Assembly (NCBI RefSeq): GCF_002778315.1
Contig: NZ_NESA01000002.1
Coordinates: 124,001-188,000, forward strand
Direction: 5' to 3'
DNA length: 64,000 nucleotides
From: Limnohabitans sp. JirII-31
Lineage (GTDB): Bacteria; Pseudomonadota; Gammaproteobacteria; Burkholderiales; Burkholderiaceae_C
A program made the position numbers and the translations under genes. Below the pieces are notes generated by a model. It searched no databases. It was not told where the DNA came from and saw only the letters and a program-made list of their open reading frames with translations. Below are positions 14,625-23,862 of this stretch, piece by piece; position 1 is the stretch's first letter, and each line of letters starts with the position of its first letter.

Positions 14625-16328
14625 ATGGAAAAAAGTCTTGCCTCTCAAGATGAGTCGTCTCAAAACACGGTCGTGCCAGATCTGAAAACCCGCCTGCAAC
14701 AAGCGTTTGAGCACCATCAAAGGGGACGGCTAGAGCAAGCACGTGCGGGTTATGAACAGATTCTGTTCGAGCAACCGCAGCATGCCGATGCACTTCATCT
14801 GTTGGGCGTTGTTGCCATCCAGACCCAGAATTATTCCCAAGCTGTTGAATGGATTGGCAAAGCCATCCAGGTGAATCCGAAGGCGCCAGCGTTTCATGCC
14901 AACCTCGGCTGCGCGTTGCATGAACTCAAACAGTACGAGGCGGCGGTGGCGGCCCATGACCAGGCCATTGCGCTACAGCCCGATTTTGCAGATGCCTATA
15001 CCAACCGTGGCAATGCATTTCGACAACTCAAGCAATGGCAAGCTGCGTTGGAGAGTTATGACAAGGTGCTCCACCTCAGGCCTGATCACGCGCAAGCACA
15101 TGCCAACCGTGGTGTCGCTCTGCGCAAGCTTGGGCAATGGATGGGGGCGTTGGAGAGTTATGACACTGCGATCCGTTTGGCACCCAACGAGGCGGGTGCA
15201 TACAACCGGCGTGGCAATGTGCAAAAAGATTTGATGCAACTGGAGGCTGCGCTGGCAAGCTACAACCAAGCCATCGCGTTGGATCCGAATTTCGCCAACG
15301 CCTACTTCAACAAATCGTTGCTACTTTTGTTGATGGGTGACTTTGCACAAGGTTGGCCATTGTATGAGTGGCGTTGGACGCAAGACCCGTTGCTCTCCGC
15401 CAAGCCCCGCCTTACCCAGCCGCTGTGGTTGGGTGACGTGTCGATTCAAGGCAAAACCATTTGGCTCTACGCCGAGCAAGGCTTGGGAGATACCTTGCAG
15501 TTTTGTCGTTATGTTCAGTGGGTGGCCGACTTGGGTGCGCGGGTGGTGCTGACCGTGCCACAGTCTTTGCTGGCTTTGCTGCGTGGCTTGGATGGCGTGA
15601 CCGAGCTGCACCAAGAGGGGCAGCCCTTGCCAGTGTTTGACTACCACTGCCCTTTGATGTCGCTGCCATTGGCCTTCAAGACACAGAAGGGGACCATTCC
15701 CAGCTACTCGTCGTATCTCTCGTGCGACCCGGACCTGGTGCAGCAGTGGGCACAAAAACTCGGCCCCAAAACCAAACCAAGGGTGGGCCTGGTGTGGTCC
15801 GGCAGCACGCGGCACGACGACGACCACACCCGCAGCCTGACGCTGGCGCAATTGCTGGCCTATTTGCCTGCAGACATCGACTATGTGAGCTTGCAAAAAG
15901 ACGTGAGGCACGCAGACCAAGCCACACTGCAAACCCATCCCGGCATCCGACACCTTGGCGATCAACTCGGCGACTTTGCCGATACAGCCGCTGTGTGTGC
16001 GCTGATGGATGTGGTGATCAGCGTGGACACCAGCGTCGCGCATCTGAGTGCTGCGCTGGGTCAACCCACCTGGATCTTGTTGTCGTATGTGCCCGATTGG
16101 CGCTGGTTGTTGGCGCGAGAAGACAGCCCGTGGTATCCCTCGGCCAAGCTCTACCGACAAACACAACACAGAGCCTGGGCCGAGGTGTTGACCCAGGTGA
16201 GGGCAGACCTGACCGGTCTGTTTAAATCAGCTTCAGACGCTCAGAAGAAGGCACCACACGCGTCAGACGCACGCCATAGCGGTCGTTTACCAGCACGATT
16301 TCGCCTTGGGCCACCACCGAGTTGTTGA
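14625..16328 (+). CDS. TPR protein with C-terminal glycosyltransferase-like domain
   Basis: This 567-aa protein has about six tetratricopeptide repeats (residues 20-235; repeated motifs such as AFRQLKQWQAALESYDKVLHLRPDHAQAH). A C-terminal half follows with EQGLGDTLQFCRYV (about 283-296), VGLVWSGS and a late DVVISVDTSVAHLSAALGQPTWIL, the pattern of GT9/GT41-like glycosyltransferase folds. A related protein lies at 53946-55553 inside the flagellin region, so a role in surface or flagellin glycosylation is possible. The last ~34 codons overlap fliN on the other strand by 107 bp and read as low-complexity tail. No clear Shine-Dalgarno precedes the ATG. Confidence 0.75.
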   Translation: MEKSLASQDESSQNTVVPDLKTRLQQAFEHHQRGRLEQARAGYEQILFEQPQHADALHLLGVVAIQTQNYSQAVEWIGKAIQVNPKAPAFHANLGCALHELKQYEAAVAAHDQAIALQPDFADAYTNRGNAFRQLKQWQAALESYDKVLHLRPDHAQAHANRGVALRKLGQWMGALESYDTAIRLAPNEAGAYNRRGNVQKDLMQLEAALASYNQAIALDPNFANAYFNKSLLLLLMGDFAQGWPLYEWRWTQDPLLSAKPRLTQPLWLGDVSIQGKTIWLYAEQGLGDTLQFCRYVQWVADLGARVVLTVPQSLLALLRGLDGVTELHQEGQPLPVFDYHCPLMSLPLAFKTQKGTIPSYSSYLSCDPDLVQQWAQKLGPKTKPRVGLVWSGSTRHDDDHTRSLTLAQLLAYLPADIDYVSLQKDVRHADQATLQTHPGIRHLGDQLGDFADTAAVCALMDVVISVDTSVAHLSAALGQPTWILLSYVPDWRWLLAREDSPWYPSAKLYRQTQHRAWAEVLTQVRADLTGLFKSASDAQKKAPHASDARHSGRLPARFRLGPPPSC

Positions 16329-16641
16329 CCAACAGATCGAGCGGTTCGCCCGCAATGCGGTCGAGTTCCACCACGCTGCCTTGGGTCAGGCGCATCAGGT
16401 CTTTGATCTTGATTTGCGCACGGCCGACCTCGATCGACAACGTGACCGAAATGTTTTGCAACACCTCGGGGTTGATGTTGCCGGGTGACATCGGCTTGAA
16501 GTCCTCCAGCGAGGGGTCTTCGTTGTGGCCATGTGCCGATGCGTGGTCGTCGTGCTCGTCCACGCTCACTGCGACGTGGTCGGCCTCAGCCAGGGCGGCT
16601 TCGCCGTCTTCGGCGTTAGGGTGTTCGGTTTTTTCAGTCAT
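16222..16641 (-). CDS. fliN: Flagellar motor switch protein FliN
   Basis: FliN forms the lower part of the cytoplasmic C-ring with FliM and FliG and helps dock the export ATPase complex. This 139-aa version has a long acidic/His-rich N-terminal tail (about 1-55) and the conserved SpoA domain (NISVTLSIEVGRAQIKIKDLMRLTQGSVVELDRIAGEPLDLLVNN...ARGEIVLVND-like end). The ATG at 16641 is chosen because ACAGGA sits upstream; the TTG seven codons earlier overlaps the fliM stop. It is last in fliK-fliL-fliM-fliN and overlaps the convergent TPR gene. Confidence 0.95.
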   Translation of the reverse strand: MTEKTEHPNAEDGEAALAEADHVAVSVDEHDDHASAHGHNEDPSLEDFKPMSPGNINPEVLQNISVTLSIEVGRAQIKIKDLMRLTQGSVVELDRIAGEPLDLLVNNSVVAQGEIVLVNDRYGVRLTRVVPSSERLKLI

Positions 16642-16658
16642 GGTGTGTGTCCTGTCTC

Positions 16659-17651
16659 TCAAAGTTTGCCGTGAACGTGTTCGTGGTCAATTTGCACGGC
16701 CACTTGCGAGCCACGCGTTCCCACATTCACGTGGAAGGTGGGCACGCCGTTGGCAGTCATCAGCGCGGTGTCGTCTTTCTTGAAGAACAGCAATTCGCCT
16801 TCTTGCAAGTTGTTGAGGTGTTGCAGGGTGGTTTTGATTTCACCCATGGTGACTTGCAATTCCAGGCGTGCATCGCCCACTGCCGCGGCCAGGTCTTTGC
16901 GCCATTTGCGGTCTGATTCCTCGTTGCCTTCGCCGCTTTGCACGCGGCTGCTGAGCAACTCTCGAATGGGCTTGAGCGTGGCATAGGGGTACACCAGATC
17001 GATGAAGCCTTTGCCGCCGCTCACGGTAGCGTCGGCTTCAAAGCGGCTCAACACGACCAAGTCGTTCTCGTCTGCAATTTGGGCAAACTGTGGGTTGATC
17101 TCCGAGCTCACGTGCTCACACTCGATGGGCATCAAGGGCCCCCAAGCTTCAGTCAGTGAGCGAAAGAACACTTCCAAAATGATCTTGATGATGCGTGTCT
17201 CGGTGGGTGTGAACAAACGGCCTGAAGGCAGTTCGCCCACCCCTTTGCCAAAGCCACCAAAAAAGCTGTCGAGCGAGCTAAACACCACGTTGGGGTCGAT
17301 GATGATCACCGAGTTGCCACGCAGCGGGTTCATGCGCACGATGTTCACGGACAACGGGGCTTTGAGGCCTTTGAGGTAGTCGCCGAACTTCAGAATCTGC
17401 ACCCGTGTGGGGTTCACCCGTGGGCTGGTACGCAGCACCTCCAGCAAGCCCAGACGGAACAGTCGAATGAAACGCTCATTGATCATGTCGACCGACGAAA
17501 CGTTCACTCCCAGGCTGCTGTCTTCGCTGGCCAGGTCGTGTTTGCGCACGCGCGCGCGGGTGTTAAAGCCCGTGTCGGTCTCGATCGAACCGTCGCGCAC
17601 CCCGTCAGACAGGGCGGCCAGTTCTTCTTGCGAGAGCAGGTTGGATTTCAT
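16659..17651 (-). CDS. fliM: Flagellar motor switch protein FliM
   Basis: FliM (330 aa) is the middle C-ring protein and the receptor for CheY-P. The N-terminal LLSQEELAALSDGV matches the CheY-binding EIDALL-type peptide. The central domain carries the conserved GDYLKGLKAPLSVNIVRMNPLRGNSVIIIDPNVVFSSLDSFFGG, and the C-terminal SpoA-like part (DARLELQVTMGEIKTTLQHLNNLQEGELL) pairs with FliN. Length is typical. It lies 9 bp after fliL and is followed closely by fliN. Confidence 0.97.
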   Translation of the reverse strand: MKSNLLSQEELAALSDGVRDGSIETDTGFNTRARVRKHDLASEDSSLGVNVSSVDMINERFIRLFRLGLLEVLRTSPRVNPTRVQILKFGDYLKGLKAPLSVNIVRMNPLRGNSVIIIDPNVVFSSLDSFFGGFGKGVGELPSGRLFTPTETRIIKIILEVFFRSLTEAWGPLMPIECEHVSSEINPQFAQIADENDLVVLSRFEADATVSGGKGFIDLVYPYATLKPIRELLSSRVQSGEGNEESDRKWRKDLAAAVGDARLELQVTMGEIKTTLQHLNNLQEGELLFFKKDDTALMTANGVPTFHVNVGTRGSQVAVQIDHEHVHGKL

Positions 17652-17660
17652 GGGCTTGGC

Positions 17661-18251
17661 TTACTGCATCACAAACGAGGTGAAAAACACATCTTCAATG
17701 CCACCGAAGTCTTCGTACTTCATCAGCATTTCATTCATCACCACTTTGATCTTGGCCGCCAACTCGGTGCGGAAGTCAGGCCTGGCCGTGTCGGCCTCGG
17801 TCGACTGACGCATCACATCCAGAATGGCTGAACGGATGGCGAACTCATGCTTTTTGACGTTGTCAAACACGCGTGCGTCGTAGTGGGTCATCACAGCAAT
17901 CTGCACCACCATCACCTTTTTGCTGCTGGTGATGTTGGTCATGAACTCTTTGTCGATCTGAAGGTAAGTGTTCTCAAAGCGCGTGGCTTCGGCTTCTTTC
18001 TTCACCTTCGATGGACCTTCGGGCATGGCGTGTGCGTCTTCTGCGGCTTTGTCGAGCTCGTCAATCTTCTCGTGCGCGGCGGCTTCGCTCTTGTGTGCGA
18101 AATAGCCTGACATGAAAAGTGTGCCGAACACCACCGAGACAATCAAAAGAATCACCGACAAAGCGATCACGGCGATCAGAAGAATCGGCTTCTTCTTTTT
18201 GGGTGCGCCTTCGACTTCTTCGGTGCTGGGGGCTGCTGCTGCTTCTGCCAT
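17661..18251 (-). CDS. fliL: Flagellar basal-body-associated protein FliL
   Basis: FliL (196 aa) surrounds the stator in the inner membrane and supports torque. It has a short cytoplasmic tail ending in KKKK, one membrane helix (about 22-52, ILLIAVIALSVILLIVSVVFGTLFMSGYF), a charged linker, and a stomatin-like periplasmic domain with the C-terminal DVFFTSFVMQ signature. It sits between fliK and fliM in the usual order. Confidence 0.95.
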   Translation of the reverse strand: MAEAAAAPSTEEVEGAPKKKKPILLIAVIALSVILLIVSVVFGTLFMSGYFAHKSEAAAHEKIDELDKAAEDAHAMPEGPSKVKKEAEATRFENTYLQIDKEFMTNITSSKKVMVVQIAVMTHYDARVFDNVKKHEFAIRSAILDVMRQSTEADTARPDFRTELAAKIKVVMNEMLMKYEDFGGIEDVFFTSFVMQ

Positions 18252-18289
18252 TTTTCGTACTCCTGTTATTCCAGATTGTCGTGCGTCAT

Positions 18290-20131
18290 TTATGCATAGA
18301 GGTCAAGCAAGGACGCATTGGCCTTGGTGGACACAGCCTCAGCGCTGGTGACGCTGCTGCTGCTCTTGACTTGCGAGGGTGAATTTTCGCCAGGTTGAGA
18401 CTGCTTTGCAGAGCCTCTCGATGGGTTTTGCTGTGTGCCACGGCTGTCTTGGCCGATGTGGAATTGACCCGCATGAATGCCAAAGTTTTCAAGTGCATCG
18501 CGCAAACGCTGACTGCTGTTTTGCAACAAGTCACGCGTGAGTGGGTTGTCGGCATGAATCACGGCATCGAGCTTGCCATCTTTCATTTCAAGCTGAATTT
18601 CAACGCCGCCCAAGTTGGCAGGACGCAAACCAAACTTCATCTTCCATTCGCCGTCGCTGAGTTGCTTGTGCATGCGTGCGGCCATCTCGGTGGCCATCTT
18701 GTCGCTGAGCTGGTCATAGACCTCGCTCATGTGCACATCCGATGCCGCATGCGTGCTGCTGACGATGCTCGTGTTGGTTGGCACAACTTGGCGTGACATG
18801 GCTTGGCCAAATTGGCCCGCGCTGGCGTCACCGCTGGAGGCTTGTTGTTGCCCGGCGTCTTCGCCTGCAGTCCCTGGCTCAAAGCTGGCAGCCAATGCGG
18901 TGATGTCTTGTTCGTTCACACCAGAGCCCATCAACGACAACACCGCAGCGGTGCTGGGCGTGCTGCTGATGGCCGAGGTCAGTGCCACAGCGGGTGGCAA
19001 GACGGTGATTTGAATGTGTTGAATGCTGGCCAGGTCGCTCGGCGTCAAGCCTTGCAACGCGGCCCCCACGGTGGTGGGGGGTGTGGATGTGGCGGTAGGT
19101 GTGACCGTCGTGGCGGCCATGTTGTTCACCACGATCGTTTGTGTCAGATCAGCGTTGGGGCCTGGGGCCGCCAGCGCGGCGATGTTGACGTGGATGTTGC
19201 CATTGTCATTGGCTTGAATCGCGACGTTGAGCAAAGGCGACGCCAGTTTGTCGGCCAGCTGAGCGGATGGATTGTTCAGCGACACCGTCAGTTCAGACAC
19301 GGTATCCGTTGTGCTGGGTGTGGTCGCGCCAGGCTGCACATCGGCGCTGGTGGACACAGGGCCCATCAGCTTTTGAATGGCGGCTTCGTCCAGGCCCATG
19401 GACTTGGCAAAGGCCGTCAAGCTTTCAGGGCTGGGTGCTTGGCGTGGGTCGGTGATGATGCGCATGTGGGGACTCAACGCCACGGTGCGCAACGGTGTGG
19501 CCGTGGCTGCATCGCTGCTGGGCAAGGCCACGTCTTTCAAATAAGGGTTGGCTTGCAGCGCTTGAGGGCGAACTTCTGCCGTGCCTGGTGTGGGCAAGGG
19601 CGCCGCCGCGAGCACCGTGACTGGGGTGTCGGAGGACACCACGCTGGGGAGGGGACTGGCACTGCTGGCACTGATGGCGTCGGTGGCCACGCTGTTTTCT
19701 GGGCTGGCTTTGTGCGGTGCCCGTTTGCTGGTGTGTGTCTGGCCTGACGCATCGTTGGCGTTGGACGAGTACTCGTCGGCGCGTGCCTGGCTGTTGCGCG
19801 TGTCAGATCCTTCATCACTGTTTGCGGCATCGAGTGCCTGCCGATGGGCTGTTTGCTGGCTCTTGTCATCGGCTTGCGCTTGGGCATTGGCACGTGTGGT
19901 GCGTGTGTTGTCCGTCGCAGGTGATGGGGAGGGAGAAGGAGCGGCAAAAACTTGCCGCTGTGACGATGGCATGCGTTCGAATTGCCGCGCCATGATTTTG
20001 GCGAAGTCCAGCCCCAGGCTGGCACCCGCAGCAAGGCCCACCCCTGCCGCAGCCCCTGCGGGCAGGGCGGTGCTGGGTGTTGGTGACACCGACGGAGCCG
20101 GTGGCATTTGAAGGTAACTGGACAAGTTCAT
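18290..20131 (-). CDS. fliK: Flagellar hook-length control protein FliK
   Basis: This 613-aa protein is low complexity (Ala, Ser, Thr, Pro) for its first ~470 residues, as expected of the secreted molecular ruler. It then has the conserved globular C-terminal domain (GEWKMKFGLRPANLGGVEIQLEMKDGKLDAVIHADN...LRDALENFGI, about 490-560), which switches FlhB export specificity. FliK length varies widely; this is on the long side, which could fit the very large hook subunit in this window. It opens the fliKLMN operon, divergent from flhA, with a sigma54-like site 32 bp upstream. Confidence 0.93.
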   Translation of the reverse strand: MNLSSYLQMPPAPSVSPTPSTALPAGAAAGVGLAAGASLGLDFAKIMARQFERMPSSQRQVFAAPSPSPSPATDNTRTTRANAQAQADDKSQQTAHRQALDAANSDEGSDTRNSQARADEYSSNANDASGQTHTSKRAPHKASPENSVATDAISASSASPLPSVVSSDTPVTVLAAAPLPTPGTAEVRPQALQANPYLKDVALPSSDAATATPLRTVALSPHMRIITDPRQAPSPESLTAFAKSMGLDEAAIQKLMGPVSTSADVQPGATTPSTTDTVSELTVSLNNPSAQLADKLASPLLNVAIQANDNGNIHVNIAALAAPGPNADLTQTIVVNNMAATTVTPTATSTPPTTVGAALQGLTPSDLASIQHIQITVLPPAVALTSAISSTPSTAAVLSLMGSGVNEQDITALAASFEPGTAGEDAGQQQASSGDASAGQFGQAMSRQVVPTNTSIVSSTHAASDVHMSEVYDQLSDKMATEMAARMHKQLSDGEWKMKFGLRPANLGGVEIQLEMKDGKLDAVIHADNPLTRDLLQNSSQRLRDALENFGIHAGQFHIGQDSRGTQQNPSRGSAKQSQPGENSPSQVKSSSSVTSAEAVSTKANASLLDLYA

Positions 20132-20162
20132 GTTGGTTCAAATCGAGTTGACCCAGGAGTAA

Positions 20163-20178
20163 AGCAAAAACCGTGACA
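20163..20178 (-). promoter_or_regulatory. Sigma54-like promoter for fliKLMN
   Basis: The minus strand reads TGTCACG-GTTT-TTGCT. The -12 box and spacing fit the sigma54 consensus TGGCACG-N4-TTGCW, but the second G of the -24 GG is T, which usually weakens binding. It is 32 bp upstream of fliK and back to back with the stronger flhA site. Confidence 0.5.
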
Positions 20179-20229
20179 GGTCAGTTCTTGCCGTTTCTCA
20201 TGTGGTTTGCTCACCATGTCAGTTTGGGC

Positions 20230-20245
20230 TGGCACATCGATTGCT
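20230..20245 (+). promoter_or_regulatory. Sigma54 promoter for the flhA operon
   Basis: TGGCACA-TCGA-TTGCT is an essentially perfect -24/-12 element with 12 bp from GG to GC. It lies 75 bp before the flhA ATG, leaving a normal leader. Confidence 0.85.
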
Positions 20246-20319
20246 TGAGGTACTTGCCGAGGAAATCATTTCCCGACAAAAAGAAACCTAAACGTTCCAC
20301 TTTCAACTGGATTTCACTG

Positions 20320-22416
20320 ATGAGCACGCTCACTCTGTCAACGATTCGACAGAACTTGTCAAAGTTTGACCTCAACGGACTAAGTATTCCGGTGGTCGTG
20401 CTCGTCATCATGGCGATGTTGGTGTTGCCACTGCCCCCGCTGTTGTTGGACTTTTTGTTTACTTTCAACATCATGTGCAGCTTGGTGGTCATCATGATCG
20501 CCATCGGTACCCGCAAACCGCTGGAGTTCTCTTCTTTCCCCACTGTGCTGTTGTTTGCCACCATGCTGCGCTTGGCGCTGAACGTGGCATCGACCCGCGT
20601 GATCTTGGTCCATGGCCACGAAGGCGCGCATGCTGCTGGCAAAGTGGTGGCGGCGTTTGGTGAGTTTGTGATTGCCGGTAACTATGTGGTGGGCTTCATC
20701 ATCTTTGCGATTTTGATGATCATCAACTTCGTGGTGGTGACCAAAGGTGCGGGCCGTGTCTCTGAAGTGAACGCGCGTTTCACCTTGGACGCCATGCCTG
20801 GCAAACAAATGTCCATCGACGCCGACTTGAACGCTGGCGTGATTGACCAAGAGACGGCCAAGAAGCGTCGCGCTGAGTTGGCCCAAGAGTCTGACTTCTT
20901 CGGCTCGATGGACGGTGCTTCCAAATTTGTCAGTGGCGACGCCATGGCCGGTTTGTTGATTCTGCTGATCAACTTGGTCGGTGGCTTGATCATCGGTGTG
21001 GCGCAACACGACTTGCCCGTGGGCGAAGCCGGCAAGCTCTACACCTTGTTGACCATTGGTGATGGTTTGGTGGCACAAATTCCATCGTTGCTGTTGTCCT
21101 TGGCCACTGCCATCGTGGTGACCCGTGTGACCACCGCCGAATCTATTTCAGAGCAGGCCTCTAGCCAATTGGCCAACCCGACCGCGCTGTTTATTTCTGC
21201 TGCCATTTTGGTGGTGTTGGGCATGGTGCCTGGCATGCCTCACCTGATGTTCATCACCCTGGCCGTGGCTTCAGCCGGCTTGGCGCTGATGATCGTGACC
21301 CGCGAAGTGCAAGACGAGCAAGCCGTGCAAGCCGTCAAAGATGCCGCGCCTGTGGAAGCCCCCAAAGAGCTTGACTGGGACGATGTGGACCAGGTCGATT
21401 TGATCGGTTTGGAAATTGGCTATGGCTTGATTCCTTTGGTCAACGCCGACACCGGTGGCGAGTTGATGAACCGCGTCAAAGGCGTGCGCAAAAAGCTCTC
21501 CGCTGAACTGGGCTTTTTGGTGCAGCCCGTGCGCATTCGCGATGACCTCAACATCGATCCCGACGCCTACAACATCGTGCTCAAAGGCGTGGTGCGCGGC
21601 AAAGGTGAAGTCAAAGTGGGCCGTGAATTGGCCATCAACCCCGGTCATGTGTACGGTCAACTCGAAGGCATTGCCACCCGCGAACCCGCTTTCGGTTTGG
21701 AAGCGGTGTGGATTGAACCCTCACAACGCGACCAAGCGCGCACACTGGGCTACACCGTGGTGGATGCGGCGACTGCCATTTCGACCCACCTCAACAAAGT
21801 GCTGCGTGAAAACGCCTCTGAAATGTTGAGCCATGACGAAACCCAACAACTGCTCGACAAACTGGCCGCCAAGTCGCCCAAGATTGTGGAAGACCTGGTG
21901 CCTGGCAAGTTGTCATTGGGCATCTTGACCCGCACCTTGCAAAACCTGTTGGCCGAGTCGGTGTCGATTCGCGACATGCGCACCATCGCCGAAGCTTTGA
22001 CCGAGGCCAGCACACGCACCCAAGACCCCGAACAACTCACCGCCATGGTCCGTCCCAAGCTGGGCCGCATGATCATGCAAAGCCTGGTCGACAGCGACAG
22101 TGGTTTGCAAGTCATGACCTTGGAGCCTTCGTTGGAGCAGCTCTTGCACAACGTGTTGCAACAAAGCCAACCTGGCCAACCCGTGGTGATGGAGCCTGGT
22201 TTGGCAGAAAACTTATTTGCCGGTTTGCGCGATGGCGCCCGCACTGTGGAAGACATGGGCCACCCCGCCGTGCTGGTGGTCTCGCCTGTGATCCGTGGCT
22301 GGTTGTCCAAAGCGGCACGCTTTCGGGTGAACGACTTGACAGTGCTGTCTTACAGCGAAATCCCAGATGACCAGGCTGTCAAAGTGATCCACACCGTGGA
22401 CGCCAAAGCCCGATAA
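20320..22416 (+). CDS. flhA: Flagellar export gate protein FlhA
   Basis: FlhA (698 aa) is the large inner-membrane component of the flagellar type III export gate and couples proton flow to export. The N-terminal half has about eight membrane helices (from VVVLVIMAMLVLPLPPLLLDFLF to the conserved FVVVTKGAGRVSEVNARFTLDAMPGKQMSIDADLNAG loop). The C-terminal cytosolic domain (from about 340) docks chaperone-substrate complexes. The ATG at 20320 (MSTLTLSTIRQNL) is chosen because the upstream in-frame stretch contains the sigma54 promoter and lacks family similarity. It begins flhA-flhF-flhG-fliA. Confidence 0.97.
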   Translation: MSTLTLSTIRQNLSKFDLNGLSIPVVVLVIMAMLVLPLPPLLLDFLFTFNIMCSLVVIMIAIGTRKPLEFSSFPTVLLFATMLRLALNVASTRVILVHGHEGAHAAGKVVAAFGEFVIAGNYVVGFIIFAILMIINFVVVTKGAGRVSEVNARFTLDAMPGKQMSIDADLNAGVIDQETAKKRRAELAQESDFFGSMDGASKFVSGDAMAGLLILLINLVGGLIIGVAQHDLPVGEAGKLYTLLTIGDGLVAQIPSLLLSLATAIVVTRVTTAESISEQASSQLANPTALFISAAILVVLGMVPGMPHLMFITLAVASAGLALMIVTREVQDEQAVQAVKDAAPVEAPKELDWDDVDQVDLIGLEIGYGLIPLVNADTGGELMNRVKGVRKKLSAELGFLVQPVRIRDDLNIDPDAYNIVLKGVVRGKGEVKVGRELAINPGHVYGQLEGIATREPAFGLEAVWIEPSQRDQARTLGYTVVDAATAISTHLNKVLRENASEMLSHDETQQLLDKLAAKSPKIVEDLVPGKLSLGILTRTLQNLLAESVSIRDMRTIAEALTEASTRTQDPEQLTAMVRPKLGRMIMQSLVDSDSGLQVMTLEPSLEQLLHNVLQQSQPGQPVVMEPGLAENLFAGLRDGARTVEDMGHPAVLVVSPVIRGWLSKAARFRVNDLTVLSYSEIPDDQAVKVIHTVDAKAR

Positions 22417-22461
22417 CCCCTTGATACCTATAACAACTTCAAAGACTGAGTGAGCTGACAC

Positions 22462-23862
22462 ATGGAACTGAAACGAATCCTTGCCCGCGATGCACGTTCC
22501 GCCAACGAAAAGGCGGTGGCCCAGTACGGCCCAGATGTGATGGTCATCTCTACCAGTCAAGTCAATGGTCTGACCGAACTGATCGTGGCTGTCGACTTGG
22601 CGCCGCTCACCCCCGAGGAGGCCGAGCCATTTTTGAAGACAGACTTTGCGCGTCCTCACAGCTTGAAGCCCACGCCGAAATTCGATGTGTTGTTGGGCCA
22701 GACACTGGACCACAACAAACGCACCTCGCGTGAACGTCAAGCCACCCAAGTGGCCAAGTCGATTGTTGAAGTGTCTGCCAACCCCACACACACGGCAGCT
22801 GTGAAAACCAAAACAGTGCCGCACAAAGCCAGCAAGCCAGTGGCTGACGAGACAGACTCTGTCAAGGCGCAAGAACACGACAGCCTGCGTGGCAAAGAAA
22901 TCGTGGCCTTGGTGCGTGAAGAGCTGGCCTCTTTGCGACGTGAATTCAAACTGGGTCAGCAAATGGCGGCGTGGCAAGGTGGCATACCACTGCCCGCTGC
23001 ACTCAACCCCTTGCGTGACGCGCTCAACGATGCCCCTATTCCTGTGGCCTTGCGTGCTTTGCTGATTGACAGCATCAAAGACCACGACAACTTGGCCGAC
23101 GCCATGGGTGCGCTGCAACGCCAACTCAGCCACGCCGTGGCGCAAACGCCGGCACCTGCCCCGATGACTGGCATGCATGTGCTGGCCGGCCCGTCGGGTG
23201 CTGGCAAGTCGCTGATGGTGGCGCGTTTGGCCCAAACCGCAGCCGTGCAACATGGCTGCGAACAAGTCATGGTCATCAGCTACCAAGACCAGCGCGCTGG
23301 CGCCTGGAACCAAACCCAATTGCTCAGCGCCCAGTCCGGCGTGGATTGCTTTCGCGCCACCAGTGCGGCCACGCTGAAACTCTTGCTGGAAGAGCATGCA
23401 GACCGTCAACTGGTGATCATTGACACCCCCGGCGTACAAATGAACGAGCGTCTGGCCGATATCCGCGCCTTGCGTGCCGATGTGCAGTGCCACGCGGTGG
23501 TGCCCGTGGATGCGTCTGCGGCCACCCTGCGTCGCGTGTTTGAAAACACCGACAACCGCTGGGCCAGCCTGATGTTGAGCAAGCTCGACGAAGCCTGCCA
23601 GCCCTGGGCGTTGTTGCAGTTTCTGACAGAAAAAACCTTGGGCGTGTCCGTGGCCAGCCGCGGCGACCGTACCGCTGACTTGGTGCAAGATGTGTCGATG
23701 GGTGACTTGGTGCAGCGTGCCTTGGATAATCTGCCCTTGGCGCCCAGCGACGAAGCGTCGCCCAGCTTGCGTGATGCTGCCGTGAACAGCCTGGCTGCTT
23801 CCAAGCTGTCGCAAATCGCTGCGCGATTTCAACCCGAAACCACAGGCATGACCCATGAATAA
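22462..23862 (+). CDS. flhF: Flagellar SRP-like GTPase FlhF
   Basis: FlhF (466 aa) is the SRP-family GTPase that places polar flagella. The N-terminal segment MELKRILARDARSANEKAVAQYGPDVMVIS is followed by a variable basic linker, a helical N domain, and the GTPase G domain: G1 GPSGAGKS (243-250), G3 DTPG (321-324) and G4 SKLDE (373-377). Together with the next gene it implies spatial and numerical control typical of one or few polar flagella. It overlaps flhG by 8 bp. Confidence 0.95.
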   Translation: MELKRILARDARSANEKAVAQYGPDVMVISTSQVNGLTELIVAVDLAPLTPEEAEPFLKTDFARPHSLKPTPKFDVLLGQTLDHNKRTSRERQATQVAKSIVEVSANPTHTAAVKTKTVPHKASKPVADETDSVKAQEHDSLRGKEIVALVREELASLRREFKLGQQMAAWQGGIPLPAALNPLRDALNDAPIPVALRALLIDSIKDHDNLADAMGALQRQLSHAVAQTPAPAPMTGMHVLAGPSGAGKSLMVARLAQTAAVQHGCEQVMVISYQDQRAGAWNQTQLLSAQSGVDCFRATSAATLKLLLEEHADRQLVIIDTPGVQMNERLADIRALRADVQCHAVVPVDASAATLRRVFENTDNRWASLMLSKLDEACQPWALLQFLTEKTLGVSVASRGDRTADLVQDVSMGDLVQRALDNLPLAPSDEASPSLRDAAVNSLAASKLSQIAARFQPETTGMTHE

